Positions 11,620-24,005 of a stretch of DNA of 64,000 bases are shown piece after piece. The notes beneath the pieces were generated by a model. The model did not search any database. It saw only the letters and a list, made by a program, of their open reading frames with translations, and was not told the origin of the DNA. The position numbers and the translations under genes are program-made. The stretch's first letter is position 1; the number at the start of each line of letters is the position of its first letter. This DNA comes from Symsagittifera roscoffensis (Eukaryota; Xenacoelomorpha; Acoela; Convolutidae), in the NCBI RefSeq assembly GCF_963678635.1, contig NC_087068.1, positions 35,533,436-35,597,435 on the forward strand, written 5' to 3'.

Positions 11620-11750
11620 TGATGTCGTCACTTCTATCTAAAGAAAAATTTCCTTACCATAAAATGAAAATAGCGTGTTCGGTGACGTCACGTCGATTCA
11701 TAGAATGACGTCATGAACACAATTGTATAATTGCGAAGGCGGTGACGTCA
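11620..11750. promoter_or_regulatory. Cluster of CRE-like palindromes upstream of the polymerase remnant
   Basis: The palindrome TGACGTCA, the consensus CREB/ATF site, occurs three times: 11683-11690, 11706-11713 and 11743-11750. A near match (gatgtcgtcac) lies at 11621. Two short related stretches (attgcgtaggcg, attgcgtgggtg) precede it. The cluster ends about 170 bp before the first ATG of the polymerase remnant, a plausible promoter position. Confidence 0.5.
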
Positions 11751-11918
11751 TTGTTAGTGTAAATACGCTTGTTTTGTTGTGTTAAAGCAATAATTTTGTT
11801 TGCCAATCAGAAACAGTTAATTGATTTTTACTTCAAATTTTAAAATTCGTTACTTCAGGAAAAGAAAAAAGTAAGTTTTTTATTGAATTATGTATGTTAG
11901 GGCACATGGAGCTCGATT

Positions 11919-14900
11919 TTGAAAAAGATGTGCAAAACAATAATTTCTGGTCCTAATTGTAGGTTTTTCACTTACAATCAACAAGAAATGAACTATCATA
12001 TGGCCAAGAAGCATGCTCAACCAGCTTCGAATCTTTTGACGGTTTGTCCTTCTTGTGAACAAGAGCTCCCAAGTTACTACTCTCTCCAACAACAGTGGAG
12101 AAAGGGACATGGAGCAAAACAACTATCTTTTAGTTAACAAAAACAAGGAACCATACAAAGATCATTTGTGTGATTTCCACGCATTGGCAATTTACATGAA
12201 CGGACACAGTGATCTCGACTCTCACACTTCTAGATACTTTACAGAATTCACTACAAAGTCTGGTCAAGATCCTAAAAGTTTTCATGGAGTTTTAGTACAA
12301 GACTTACTTGTTGTCGAAAGGAAACTGTGCAAAGAAACATCTTCATATACGATTTCGGTATCCACGAAGGTGAATATGTAGGAGAACTAGCTCTCGACGA
12401 TGTATTAGAAAATTCGATAAAACGGTCAAACTACTGAGATTCATTAATCATATCATTCATACAAATGATCTAGATAGTTTCTACAAGTGCATTCGATGCC
12501 CTAGTTGTGACACCTTTTTCCACAAGTCAGACCACTTCAATGAGCTTCTCCTGAGATGCAAGGATCAAGTGGGACCTATTTACTCAAAAAACGTCTATTA
12601 GCTTCGCGAGACCTTGTTTAAAAAGCTAGAAGGATTTAGTCTTCCAGTTTCTGAAAATAACAAGCATTTAAATAATCTAGCATTTTTCGATTTTGAGTCC
12701 ATTTGTGTTCCTACAGAAAAACTAAAAAAGACGCAGACTATTAACTGGATCGGAAAACATGCCCCAAACTCTGTCTCAAAACCATCAAATCTGATTGATG
12801 ACCCCATCTTGCTGAAGAACAAGGATCCACAGAACTTGGTTATCAATTTTGTAAACAACCTCGAGCTGTTGGCTGAAAAAAATAAGCTGGAGATGAGAAC
12901 GAAACTTCAAGATATTGAAGTAGCTGTCAATGAGAGATCGAAAAATATCTTTGATCAGCTAAACGAGCGAGGAAAAATTTATTCAAGTAACAAATTTGAG
13001 TACAAAGACGAATGCATTGAAGATTCGAAAGAATCAGATATGTCAACACAATTCTTGCAAATTCAGAAAAATCAACTCATCCATTTGAAAAAGCATTTAG
13101 AGAGATATGTAAATATTTTACCTGTTTTTGGTATATATGATTTGAATTTGATCAAGTCCTACCTAATCCCCTATTTGATTCGCGATAAAGAACAAGAAAC
13201 ATCAGTCATCAAAAAAGCAAACAATTTCATTTCCTTAAAGTTTGGAGTATACAATTTCTCGACATAATGATTACTCTGAGTTGGGCAAATACTTTGGACT
13301 CTTTTCTCAAAGCCTAAAAAAGTAGCAAAACCAAAGCATTTTTTCCTATGAGTGGTTTGATAACCCAGACAAACTTGATTTTCCCAAATTACCACCGTAT
13401 GAAGCTTTTTTCAGTGAACTTAAAAACAACAATCCTCTAGACAAAGACTTCGTCGAGTATGAGAAGTTGAGAAAAAGTGGGCTTGACGAAGAACAGGCAC
13501 TGAGAAAGCTTCAAATCAAGACTGTTCCTCCAAATGGTTTGGATAATTACAATTACTTAAAGGATAGTTGGAAGAAAAACGGAATGACTAAGTTCAAAGA
13601 CTTTTTTGCAGTAGTGCAATAAAAAGGAAGTAGTTCCAACCCTGGAAGCAATGCAAATATTGAATCAGTTTTATCATAACAAGGGGATAGATATGTTAAA
13701 ACTTGGATGTACTCTTCCAAATCTAGCAAACTTATGTCTACACAAATCTACAATTACAAGTTTTATTCATTTTGCGATAGTGATTAAGATTTGTGTGAAA
13801 AAACTCGAGAAGACGAGACTGGTGGTGGACCTTCCATTGTTTCCACTCGAAAAGCTGTAGTTGATGAGGCATTCATCGGAAACTCAACAATTGTTTGTAA
13901 ATCGATCTTGGAATTGATGCAAGCCAATTTTATCCTTTCTCAATGTGTCAAGATGCCAGAGGACTGTCTACGAGGTGGGAGTTTGACGCTGATTTGCGGA
14001 AATTCAAGGCTAGACATAATCGAACTCGCAACTTTGAGAATATGGTCATGTATTTTTACCAGGAAACAAAACCAGAATGTAAAGTTGAGAGTTTTTTCTA
14101 CATCTGGTAAACAGAAAAAATCGGTTGTTTTAATGTGCACGGTTATTGTGATCACTGTAAGACAGTGTTCGAAGCAATGGGATGTTACTACCACTTTTGT
14201 TTTTGTCAAGAAGCTCGTCCCTTAACCGACCAGGATATTGAACGAGGTAATAAGAAGAAAGAGATGGAAAATATGAGACGGGAATACATAAAAGAGAAAG
14301 GATACAAGTTGAAGAATTGCGGCAGTGTGAGTGGTGGGAAAGATTCAAAACCAATGACAAGATTTAAAAAATGTCAGAACTTACTTCCCCTACAAAAAAC
14401 ACCTTTGTACAGACTCCCTTGTAGCAAAAAATTAAAGATGGATCACTTTTTGGTTATGTTCAATGCAATTTAGTTGTTCCAGATGAACTGAAATGAAAAA
14501 TTGCCAACTTTCCTCCGATTTTAAAATTCACTGAGGTTGGAAGAAACGATATTGGAGTCCACATGAAGATTATGCAATCTAGGATGAAATTTTAAAACAT
14601 CCTCAAGAATGCTGATATCTAGTTTGAAGCTAGAAAAAGGAACAGTTATAATTTGTCTCCTCAAAATTTATATGGAACTTGGCTTGCATTGCACCAAAAT
14701 TTACCGTTCTGCTCAGTATTCGCATCGAAAATGCTTTGATAATTTTGTTCAATCAGTGGTTGATGCGAGAAGAGAAGGAGATGAAAACACTTTTTGTCAG
14801 GAATTGTAGCAGAAACTATGAAGCTTTTGGGTAATTCCTCCTATGAATATAAGATCATGGATAGATCCAGGCATAAAATTACGAAGTATCTGAACGATGA

Positions 14901-15606
14901 AAAACCTGATAAAGCGATCAATGAACAAATGTTCACAAGATTGAATACAGTTGAAAAAGACTTGTTTGAGGTGGAGTTGTTGAAATCAACCATTGAGCAC
15001 CGTTAACCCCTCATTGTTGGCTTTTTCATAATTCAGTATGCAAAGCTGCGAATTTTGGATCTCTACTATAATTTTTTTGACAAGTTTTGTGATGTAAATA
15101 AGTTTGAAGAGTTTGAGATGGACACATACTCACTCTACTTGGCACTTGCTGAAGAAAGTTTGTACGACTGTATCCAACCGCAAAAAAGAGACATTTGGGA
15201 AAAAATGGGGGAAAATGACTGCAGAGACTCTTTCAAGGCAGATGCAAAGTCTAAATTCTTACCTCGAACGTGTTGCAGTATCCATAAAAAGAGGAATTTA
15301 TGTGCACAGAAATGCTATGTTTATGTAGCAAAACTTAATGCTGCTAAGACAACAAGTCAGACAAGTTCAAATTCAGTAGTAAAGGTTTGTACAAAGGAGT
15401 CTGGAGATGGAACCATGTCAAAATACAGGAGAGTGCTCGATGAAGCAGTTAACTTTACATCTACTAACTGAGGATTCAGAACTATAAATCATATGGTTGC
15501 TACATATGAACAGACAAGGAAAGGACTTAGTTTTTTTTATCCAAAAAGACAAGTTCAAGATGATGGAAATGATACAAAACCATTGAACTTACAACGTCTA
15601 ATCTGA
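11919..15606 (+). pseudogene. Protein-primed family B DNA polymerase, Polinton type, copy 1 (most complete)
   Basis: Remnant of the element's replicative polymerase (DNA_pol_B_2). In order: an N-terminal Cys/His region (GPNCRFFTYNQQ, CPSCEQEL), a later CPSCDTFFHKSDHF finger near 12497, the exonuclease I motif FDFESICV (Asp at 12689, Glu at 12695), the exonuclease II region IYDLNLIKSYL near 13130, polymerase motif A GIDASQFYP (Asp codon 13916-13918), motif B KLLGNSSYEY near 14830, motif C and a C-terminal tail. The gene is dead. Frame changes occur near 12100, 13270, 13620, 13790 and 13910. Motif C reads DTYS, not DTDS, so the second catalytic Asp is Tyr (codon 15127-15129). The motif B Gly is Glu (14845-14847). 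CRE-like sites lie upstream. Confidence 0.85.
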
Positions 15607-16057
15607 TAAAGTACATTTTTTTATGATGTCCTATTATATTGGTTTTATGATATTACAATGTAAAATATTGCGGTAAACTCATTATACAATATACAATTTA
15701 TATTTTACTTTTTGTAATTTTATTTTTTTCTCAAAAATTTTCGAAGTTTCAGCAATTTTCAGCATGGTTTCAAGAAGATGTTTCAAAAATCAAAAAAATT
15801 AAGTGAATTAGTTAATAGGTCGAATTATAACAAATATTGTTGTGCTTTAAGGTTTTTTTCAAAAAAAAATTCAGTTTTTTGATAAAACATCTCAATTTTT
15901 GCTCAACAACTCTTACCATTGACTTACCATGTACCAAAAAACTAATTCAAAGACCTTCATTCCTCAATCTACACGTAAATAACAATTAAATGTTTCTAAT
16001 TAGATAACGCTCGCCGAGATTTCTGCGAAAAAAACTAGACATTTTCCCACAAAAACC
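13223..16057 (+). repeat. Tandem unit 1 of a 2835-bp array
   Basis: Starts at aatttcatttccttaaag inside the polymerase exonuclease region and ends inside inner terminal-inverted-repeat sequence. Positions map to unit 2 by adding exactly 2835. The unit contains the C-terminal two thirds of the polymerase plus about 300 bp related to the right inverted repeat. Confidence 0.95.
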
Positions 16058-18892
16058 AATTTCATTTCCTTCAAGTTTGGAGTATACAATTTCTCGACAT
16101 AATGATTACTCTGAGTTGGGCAAACACTTTGGACTTTTTTCTCAAAGCCTAAAAAAGTACCGAAACCAAAGGATTTTTTCCTATGAGTGGTTTGATAACC
16201 CAGACAAACTTGATTTTCCCGAATTGCCACCGTATGAAGCTTTTTTCAGTGAACTTAAAAACAACAATCCTCTAGACAAAGACTTCATCGATTATGAGAA
16301 GTTGAGAAAGAGTGCGCATGACGAAGAACAGGCACTGAGAAAGCTTCAAATCAAGACTGTTCCTCCATATGGTTTGGATAATTACAATTACTTAAAGGAT
16401 AGTTGGAAGAAAAACGGAATGACTAAGTTCAAAGACTTTTTTGCAGTAGTGCAATAAAAAGGAAGTAGTTCCAACCCTGGAAGCAATGCAAATATTGAAT
16501 CAGTTTTATCATAACAAGGGGATAGATATGTTAAAACTTGGATGTACTCTTCCAAATCTAGCAAACTTATGTCTACACAAATCTACAATTACAAGTTTTA
16601 TTCATTTTGCGATAGTGATTAAGATTTGTGTGAAAAAACTCGAGAAGACGAGACTGGTGGTGGACCTTCCATTGTTTCCACTCGAAAAGCTGTAGTTGAT
16701 GAGGCATTCATCGGAAACTCAACAATTGTTTGTAAATCGATCTTGGAATTGATGCAAGCCAATTTTATCCTTTCTCAATGTGTCAAGATGCCAGAGGACT
16801 GTCTACGAGGTGGGAGTTTGACGCTGATTTGCGGAAATTCAAGGCTAGACATAATCGATTTCGCAACTTTGAGAATATGGTCATGTTTTTTTACCAGGAA
16901 ACAAGACCAGAATGTAAAGTTGAGAGTTTTTTCTACATCTGGTAAACAGAAAAAATCGGTTGTTTTAATGTGCACGGTTATTGTGATCACTGTAAGACAG
17001 TGTTCGAAGCAATGGGATGTTACTACCACTTTTGTTTTTGTCAAGAAGCTCGTCCCTTAACCGACCAGGATATTGAACGAGGTAATAAGAAGAAAGAGAT
17101 GGAAAATATGAGACGGGAATACATAAAAGAGAAAGGATACAAGTTGAAGAATTGCGGCAGTGTGAGTGGTGGGAAAGATTCAAAACCAATGACAAGATTA
17201 AAAAAATGTCAGAACTTACTTCCCCTACAAAAAACACCTTTGTACAGACTCCCTTGTAGCAAAAAATTAAAGATGGATCACTTTTTGGTTATGTTCAATG
17301 CAATTTAGTTGTTCCAGATGAACTGAAATGAAAAATTGCCAACTTTCCTCCGATTTTAAAATTCACTGAGGTTGGAAGAAACAATATTGGAGTCCACATG
17401 AAGATTATGCAATCTAGGATGAAATTTTAAAACATCCTCAAGAATGCTGATATCTAGTTTGAAGCTAGAAAAAGGAACAGTTATAATTTGTCTCCTCAAA
17501 ATTTATATGGAACTTGGCTTGCAGTGCACCAAAATTTACCGTTCTGCTCAGTATTTGCATCGAAAATGCTTTGATAATTTTGTTCAATCAGTGGTTGATG
17601 CGAGAAGAGAAGGAGATGAAAACACTTTTTGTCAGGAGTTGTAGCAGAAACTATGAAGCTTTTGGGTAATTCCTCCTATGAATATAAGATCATGGATAGA
17701 TCCAGGCATACAATTACGAAGTATCTGAACGATGAGAAACCGCATAAAGCGATCAATGAACAAATTTTCACAAGATTGAATACAGTTGAAAAAGACTTGT
17801 TTGAGGTGGAGTTGTTGAAATCAACCATTGAGCACCGTTAACCCCTCATTGTTGGCTTTTTCATAATTCAGTATGCAAAGCTGCGAATTTTGGATCTCTA
17901 CTATAATTTTTTTGACAAGTTTTGTGATGTAAATAAATTTGAAGAGTTGGAGATGGACACATACTCACTCTTCTTGGCACTTGCTGAAGAAAGTTTGTAC
18001 GACTGTATCCAACCGCAAAAAAGAGACATTTGGGAAAAAATGAGGGAAAATGACTGCAGAGACTCTTTCAAGGCAGATGCAAAGTCTAAATTCTTACCTC
18101 GAACGTGTTGCAGTATCCATAAAAAGAGGAATTTATGTGCACAGAAATGCTATGTTTATGTAGCAAAACTTAATGCTGCTAAGACAACAAGTCAGACAAG
18201 TTCAAATTCAGTAGTAAAGGTTTGTACAAAGGAGTCTGGAGATGGAACCATGTCAAAATACAGGAGAGTGCTCGATGAAGCAGTTAACTTTACATCTACT
18301 AACTGAGGATTCAGAACTATAAATCATATGGTTGCTACATATGAACAGACAAGGAAAGGACTTAGTTTTTTTTATCCAAAAAAACAAGTTCAAGATGATG
18401 GAAATGATACGAAACCATTGAACTTACAACGTCTAATCTGATAAAGTAAATTTTTTTATGATGTCCTATTATATTGGTTTTATGATATTACAATGTAAAA
18501 TATTGCGGTAAACTCATTATACAATATACAATTTATATTTTACTTTTTGTAATTTTATTTTTTTCTCAAAAATTTTCGAAGTTTCAGCAATTTTCAGCAT
18601 GGTTTCAAGAAGATGTTTCAAAAATCAAAAAAATAAAGTGAATTAGTTAATAGGTCGAATTATAACAAATATTGTTGTGCTTTAAGGTTTTTTTCAAAAA
18701 AAAATTCAGTTTTTTGATAAAACATCTCAATTTTTGCTCAACAACTCTTACCATTGACTTACCATGTACCAAAAAACTAATTCAAAGACCTTCATTCCTC
18801 AATCTACACGTAAATAACAATTAAATGTTTCTAATTAGATAACGCTCCCCGAGATTTCTGCGAAAAAAACTAGACATTTCCACACAAAAACC
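16058..18892 (+). repeat. Tandem unit 2 of the 2835-bp array
   Basis: Nearly identical to unit 1. The left junction is inverted-repeat sequence (cacaaaaacc) joined directly to aatttcatttccttcaag, with a few bases (caa) shared between the two partners, which suggests microhomology at the breakpoint. Confidence 0.95.
16074..18441 (+). pseudogene. Polymerase C-terminal fragment, copy 2
   Basis: Lacks the N-terminal finger and exonuclease I region. It begins near the exonuclease III / post-exonuclease part (YEWFDNPDKLDFPELPPYE, then NNNPLDKDFIDYEKL). It carries the same lesions as copy 1: the stop after FKDFFAVVQ near 16455, the frameshift before motif A, the motif B Gly-to-Glu change and DTYS at motif C (Tyr codon 17962-17964). 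No initiation region is present, so this cannot have been an independent gene. Confidence 0.9.
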
Positions 18893-21733
18893 AATTTCAT
18901 TTCCTTCAAGTTTGGAGTATACAATTTCTCGACATAATGATTACTCTGAGTTGGGCAAACACTTTGGACTTTTTTCTCAAAGCCTAAAAAAGTACCGAAA
19001 CCAAAGGATTTTTTCCTATGAGTGGTTTGATAACCCAGACAAACTTGATTTTCCCGAATTGCCACCGTATGAAGCTTTTTTCAGTGAACTTAAAAACAAC
19101 AATCCTCTAGACAAAGACTTCATCGATTATGAGAAGTTGAGAAAGAGTGCGCATGACGAAGAACAGGCACTGAGAAAGCTTCAAATCAAGACTGTTCCTC
19201 CATATGGTTTGGATAATTACAATCACTTAAAGGATAGTTGGAAGAAAAACGGAATGACTAAGTTCAAAGACTTTTTTGCAGTAGTGCAATAATAAGGATG
19301 TAGTTCCAACCCTGGAAGCAATGCAAATATTGAATCAGTTTTATCATAACAAGGGGATAGATATGTTAAAACTTGGATGTACTCTTCCAAATCTAGCAAA
19401 CTTATGTCTACACAAATCTACAATTACAAGTTTTATTCATTTTGCGATAGTGATTAAGATTTATGTGAAAAAAGTCGAGAAGATGTGACTGGTGGTAGAC
19501 CTTCCATTGTTTTCACTCGAAAAGCTGTAGTTGATGAGGCATTCATCGGAAACTCAACAATTATTTGTAAATCGATCTTGGAATTGATGCAAGCCAATTT
19601 AATCCTTTCTCAATGTGTCAAGATGCCAGAGGACTGTCTACGAGGTGGGAGTTTGACGCTGATTTGCGGAAATTCAAGGCTAGACATAATCGAACTAGCA
19701 ACTTTGAGAATATGGTCATGTATTTTTACCAGGAAACAAGACCAGAATGTAAAGTTGAGAGTTTTTTTACATCTGGTAAACAGAAAAACTCGGTTGTTTT
19801 AATGTGCACGGTTATTGTGATCACTGTAAGACAGTGTTCGAAGCAATGGGATGTTACTACCACTTTTGTTTTTGTCAAGAAGCTCGTCCCTTAACCGACC
19901 TGGATATTGAACGAGGTAAAAAGAAGAAAGAGATGGAAAATATGAGACGGGAATACATAAAAGAGAAAGGATACAAGTTGAAGAATTGTGGCAGTGTGAG
20001 TGGTGGGAAAGATTCAAAACCAATGTCAAGATCAAAAAAATGTCAGAATTTACTTCCTCTACAAAAAACATCTTTGTACAGACTCCTTTGTAGCAAAAAA
20101 TTAAAGATGGATCTCTTTTTGGTTATGTTCAATGCAATTTAGTTGTTCCAGATGAACTGAAGTGAAAAATTGCCAACTTTCCTCCGATTTTAAAATTCAC
20201 TGAGGTTCGAAGAAACGATATTGGAGTCCACATGAAGATTATGCAATCTAGAATGAAATTTTAAAACATCCTCAAGAATGCTGATATCTAGTTTGAAGCT
20301 AGAAAAAGGAACAGTTATAATTTCTCTCTTCAAAATTTATATGGAACTTGGCTTGCAGTGCACCAAAGTTTACCGTTCTGCTCAGTATTTGCATCGAAAA
20401 TGCTTTGATAATTTTGTTCAATCAGTGGTTGATGCGAGAAGAGAAGGAGATGAAAACCCTTTCTCAGGAGTTGTAGCAGAAACTATGAAGCTTTTTGGGT
20501 AATTCCTCCTATGGATATAAGATCATGGATAGATGCAGGCATACAAGTACGAAGTATCTAAACGATGAAAAACCTCATAAAGCGATCAATGAACAATTGT
20601 TCACAAGATTGAATACAGTTGAAAAAGACTTGTTTGAGGTGGAGTTGTTGAAATCAACCATTGAGCACCGTTAACCCCTCATTGTTGGCTTTTTCATAAT
20701 TCAGCATGCAAAGCTGCGAATTTTGGAACTCTACTATAATTTTTTTGACAAGTTTTGTGATGTAAATAAATTTGAAGAGTTGGAGATGGACACATACTCA
20801 CTCTACTTGGCACTTGCTGAAGAAAATTTGTACGACTGTATCCAACCGGAAAAAAGAGACATTTGGGAAAAAATGGGGGGAAATGACTGCAGAGACTCTT
20901 TCAAGGCAGATGCAAAGTCTAATTTCTTACCTCGAACGTGTTGCAGTATCCATAAAAAGAGGAATTTATGTGCACAGAATTGCTATGTTTATGTAGCAAA
21001 ATATATTGCTGCTAAGACAACAAGTCAGACAAGTTCAAATTCAGTAGTAAAGGTTTGAACAAAGGAGTTCTAGAAGATTCTGGAGATGGAACCATGTCAA
21101 AATACAGGAGAGTGCTCGATGAAGCAGTTAACTTTACATCTACTAACTGAGGATTCAGAAATATAAATCATATGGTTGGTACATATGAACAGACAAGGAA
21201 AGGACTTAGTTATTTTTATCCAAAACGACAAATTCAAGATGATGGAATTGATACGAAACCATTGAACTTATAACATCTAATCTGATAAAATAAATTTTTT
21301 GATGATGTCCTAATATATTGGTTTTATGATATTACAATGTAAAATATTGCGGTAAACTCATTATACAATGCAGTGATTTATGTTTTATTTTTTGTAATTT
21401 AATTTTTTTCTCAAATTTTTTTTTGAAGTTTTAGTAGCTTTCAGCATGGTTTAAAGAAGATGTTTCAAAAAGCAAAAAAAATGAATTAGTTAATAGGTCG
21501 AATTATAACAAATATTGTGCTTCAAGGTTTTTTCAAAAAAAAAATCAGTTTTTTGATTAAAAAAATCTCAATTTTTGCTCAACAACTCTTACCATTGACT
21601 TACCATGTACCAAAAACCTATTTAAAAGACCTTCACTCTACAATCTACACGTAATTAACAAATAATGTTTTCAGAGTGGATAACGCGAGCCGAGATTTCT
21701 GCGAAAAAAAGTAGACATTTCCACACAAAAGCC
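18893..21733 (+). repeat. Tandem unit 3 of the 2835-bp array
   Basis: Begins with the same junction as unit 2 and continues past its end into the complete right terminal inverted repeat. It is more diverged from units 1 and 2 than they are from each other. Confidence 0.9.
18909..21285 (+). pseudogene. Polymerase C-terminal fragment, copy 3
   Basis: Same extent as copy 2. It shares the stop after FKDFFAVVQ near 19290 and DTYS at motif C (Tyr codon 20795-20797). It differs informatively elsewhere. The motif B Gly is retained (gga at 20513-20515) but an extra T near 20491-20496 breaks the frame just before it. The tail keeps a VLEDSGDG stretch near 21070 that copies 1 and 2 have lost by a short deletion. 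A new in-frame taa lies near 21271. Confidence 0.9.
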
Positions 21734-21799
21734 AAAAAAAATTCGTTTTTCTGACAACTTTCTTATCATCACACAAACCATGAAACCTTACCATTGGTA
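21420..21799 (-). repeat. Right terminal inverted repeat
   Basis: Reverse complement of about 1301-1710. Landmarks are taggtcgaattataacaaat near 21492, ttaccatgtaccaaaaa near 21600, gccgagatttctgcg near 21690 and catgaaaccttaccattggt ending at 21798. The sequence outside (ttccctatcc) does not match the outside of the left end. Confidence 0.8.
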
Positions 21800-22430
21800 T
21801 TCCCTATCCTAATACCTTGTAGACTCTATACCCAATGTTAATAGATAGCTGGGTGACTGGATGATCAATTCCTTATCTTAAAACAAGCGGGTCACTCTCC
21901 TCCTCTCCCCCCCCCCCCCTTTGTTAGATTGTCAAGGTAACTTTGTTCTCTTAATTGATTATGCATAACCCCGAAAATCCAATGAAAACAAGGGCGGGTT
22001 TGGGGGGAGGGGAGAGAGAGTTACTTTCTACTGCTTTAAATTCAACGGTAAATAATTCGCTTTTACATTGCATTCAATTCATAATTATCATTTTCAAACC
22101 CAACTTTTAAAACTTTTTGTTTGTAAAAGGGAAAATAATTTAATTTCAAATATTACCTTTCTTCTTTTTCATTTTCTGTTTTCTTCAGCCCTCACTTGTC
22201 TGTCTGCAAACTCGACGACCATTTCTTAGCTCTAATTTCGACTGTTTCTTCTCATATCACTTTCATTGATATGGAACTCTCGAAATAGATATAAAACAAG
22301 AAGACCCAACGGAATTATATACAAAACAAAGAAAGAAAGTTACAAACGAAATTTGAATACACAAAGGAAATATGATAAATCTAACTATGATAACTAAGTA
22401 AATAAGATCTATTTACAAAGGGACTTCACA
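21800..22430. other. Right flank of the element, with C-rich and G-rich tracts
   Basis: No gene seen. Near 21895-21921 there is a pyrimidine tract ending in a run of C. Near 21990-22018 there is a G/A tract (ttggggggaggggagagagag). The two could pair as an imperfect hairpin across about 70 bp. The stretch just outside the element (tattccctatcctaatacctt) resembles the start of the 410-bp repeats at 8.9-9.3 kb. Confidence 0.4.
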
Positions 22431-22788
22431 CGACCCAAAGGTTCTACCCTTTGTACTATTCTGAGATATTCATATTTGACTGATGGAACTTAGATTTTTT
22501 CTAAAGGCACCTTCGGCTTCAATATATACTAATTTTGAATGGAGAGCGCGCCAAAAAAAATTTTAATTTTTGGTCAACTATTTCAAAAAAGTGCCTAAAA
22601 ACGCTTTTTTGGCCAATTTTTCAAAAAATTTTCCTGCGGCGCAGAAATTTGGCTAAAACAAGGTCTTCTTAGAGCTTTGGGAGAGCTTGAAAATTCATAT
22701 TGGTCGACCTTAAAAAAGGTCGACAAAATTTTCAAAAAGTTTTTTGAGAATCCCCCCGCCACTCGAGAAAATCTTAGATCCGCCCCTG
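22430..22788 (+). mobile_element. hAT-type MITE, copy 1 (left end missing)
   Basis: Same family as the intact copy at 41473-41880. Shared stretches are ccctttgtact near 22448, the cttcgg-ttcaatatatacta stretch near 22510, gggagagctt near 22678, tggtcgacctt near 22700, and the right terminus agatccgcccctg ending at 22788. The left inverted repeat (cagggg...) is not visible. No coding capacity. Confidence 0.75.
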
Positions 22789-24005
22789 AATGAAAGTATT
22801 TTTTAATTCCTTTTCTTGACATGTGCTATTTTTCAAGTAATAAAAACGACTTCAAAAGTCGCAAATTTTTTTTTCCTGAAAACTGAATCAAGGTTCTATC
22901 CTAAGTGATTTTTATAATGAAAAAAATGTTAAATGCTTAAGCAATTTTTGAGAAATTCTAAAAAAAATTCAAAAATCAACATCAATATCCAAAAAATCAA
23001 AATTTTTTACCATTTAGTTAAATATTTGAGGCGATTTACTTTTTAATATGAGGAGAAATAACCATGAGAAAAGTCGTAAATGTTTACCAAAAATGGTCAA
23101 ATTGATTGCAACAAACATCAACGCAGTTGAAAGATAATGGATAAATAAGTAATTTAAATGACTTGTTGACTAGAATTTTTTGGGAAATTGAACTAAATTG
23201 AGAAATTGTTGATACACTGAGCTCAAAAAACATGTTTTACCTGCGATCATTTAGTAGAAATTATGCAATTTTGAAAGTAGCATATTTTTCTATTTGGGAC
23301 AAATAAAAGGCGCTGTTTTTTGCTTTATTAACACGAAAGCGATCAATTAAACCAGCTGAAAAACAAACAAAAATCAAAAGAGAAATTTTTTATAGTTTTT
23401 TTGACATATAAATAGACGAATGATGGATAAGGCTTGCAACTTTTTGATTTCTTTTGTGTTTTTAACAAAGCAGAAGACTTTAAGGCGCTGTCGGAGTATT
23501 CGGAGTGTTGCCATGAGACCATCATTTGTCGCTTAGTCCTTTGCCACCATAAAACCAGCATTTGTCGCTGAACGAAGTAACCGGACAGTGATGCACGAGT
23601 AGAATATAATTTTTTAGAATAGATGACATATTTAGAACATAATCTGTTTACGCTTCTACGGTCCAAAATTTGATATAAATTAAAGATAATGGCAATTGTA
23701 GCAGTACATTTAGACCTAATTTTAAAAAATAGCCATTTTTGGTTCATTGTTAGGAGGATCTCATTGGTATTAAAAACGAAGCTGAAAGCACAAAATCAAA
23801 CATATTTCTAATTTAATCAAATTTTATACATAGATTATGTACTGCACCAGACTGGGGACATGTTAAATTAATTTTTCAATGATGGTCAAAGAAGAACAAA
23901 AAAATTCGAACTCTATGTATCAGGTTTAACCTCCCAGGTTTGAAACAGCTAGCCGAGCAGTTTTTGATCGAATACCCAGCCGCAACAAGGCAGCTTTTAA
24001 AAACC
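22789..24005. other. No gene seen before the assembly gap
   Basis: AT-rich. A 134-codon minus-strand frame (23747-23343) contains no recognisable motif. It is the longest frame here and could be chance or an exon of something unknown. Confidence 0.35.

Larger units (their letters stand above)
1301..21799. mobile_element. Degenerate Polinton/Maverick-like DNA transposon
   Basis: The sequence starting taccaatggtaaggtttcat near 1301 reappears as its reverse complement ending at 21799, and the match continues inward for about 400 bp. Inside lie a decayed protein-primed family B DNA polymerase on the plus strand and several other gene remnants. A size of 20.5 kb, long terminal inverted repeats and a type-B polymerase are the known hallmarks of Polintons. 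I could not recognise the expected integrase, packaging ATPase, protease or capsid genes, and no 6-bp target duplication is visible at the ends (caatgg outside the left, ttccct outside the right). All coding parts seen are broken. Other repeats may be inserted inside, especially at 8.4-9.9 kb. Confidence 0.7.

Noticed and set aside
1295-21805. A 6-bp target duplication for the Polinton-like element
   Set aside because: The hexamers outside the two ends (caatgg and ttccct) do not match, and shifting the boundary by a few bases does not help.
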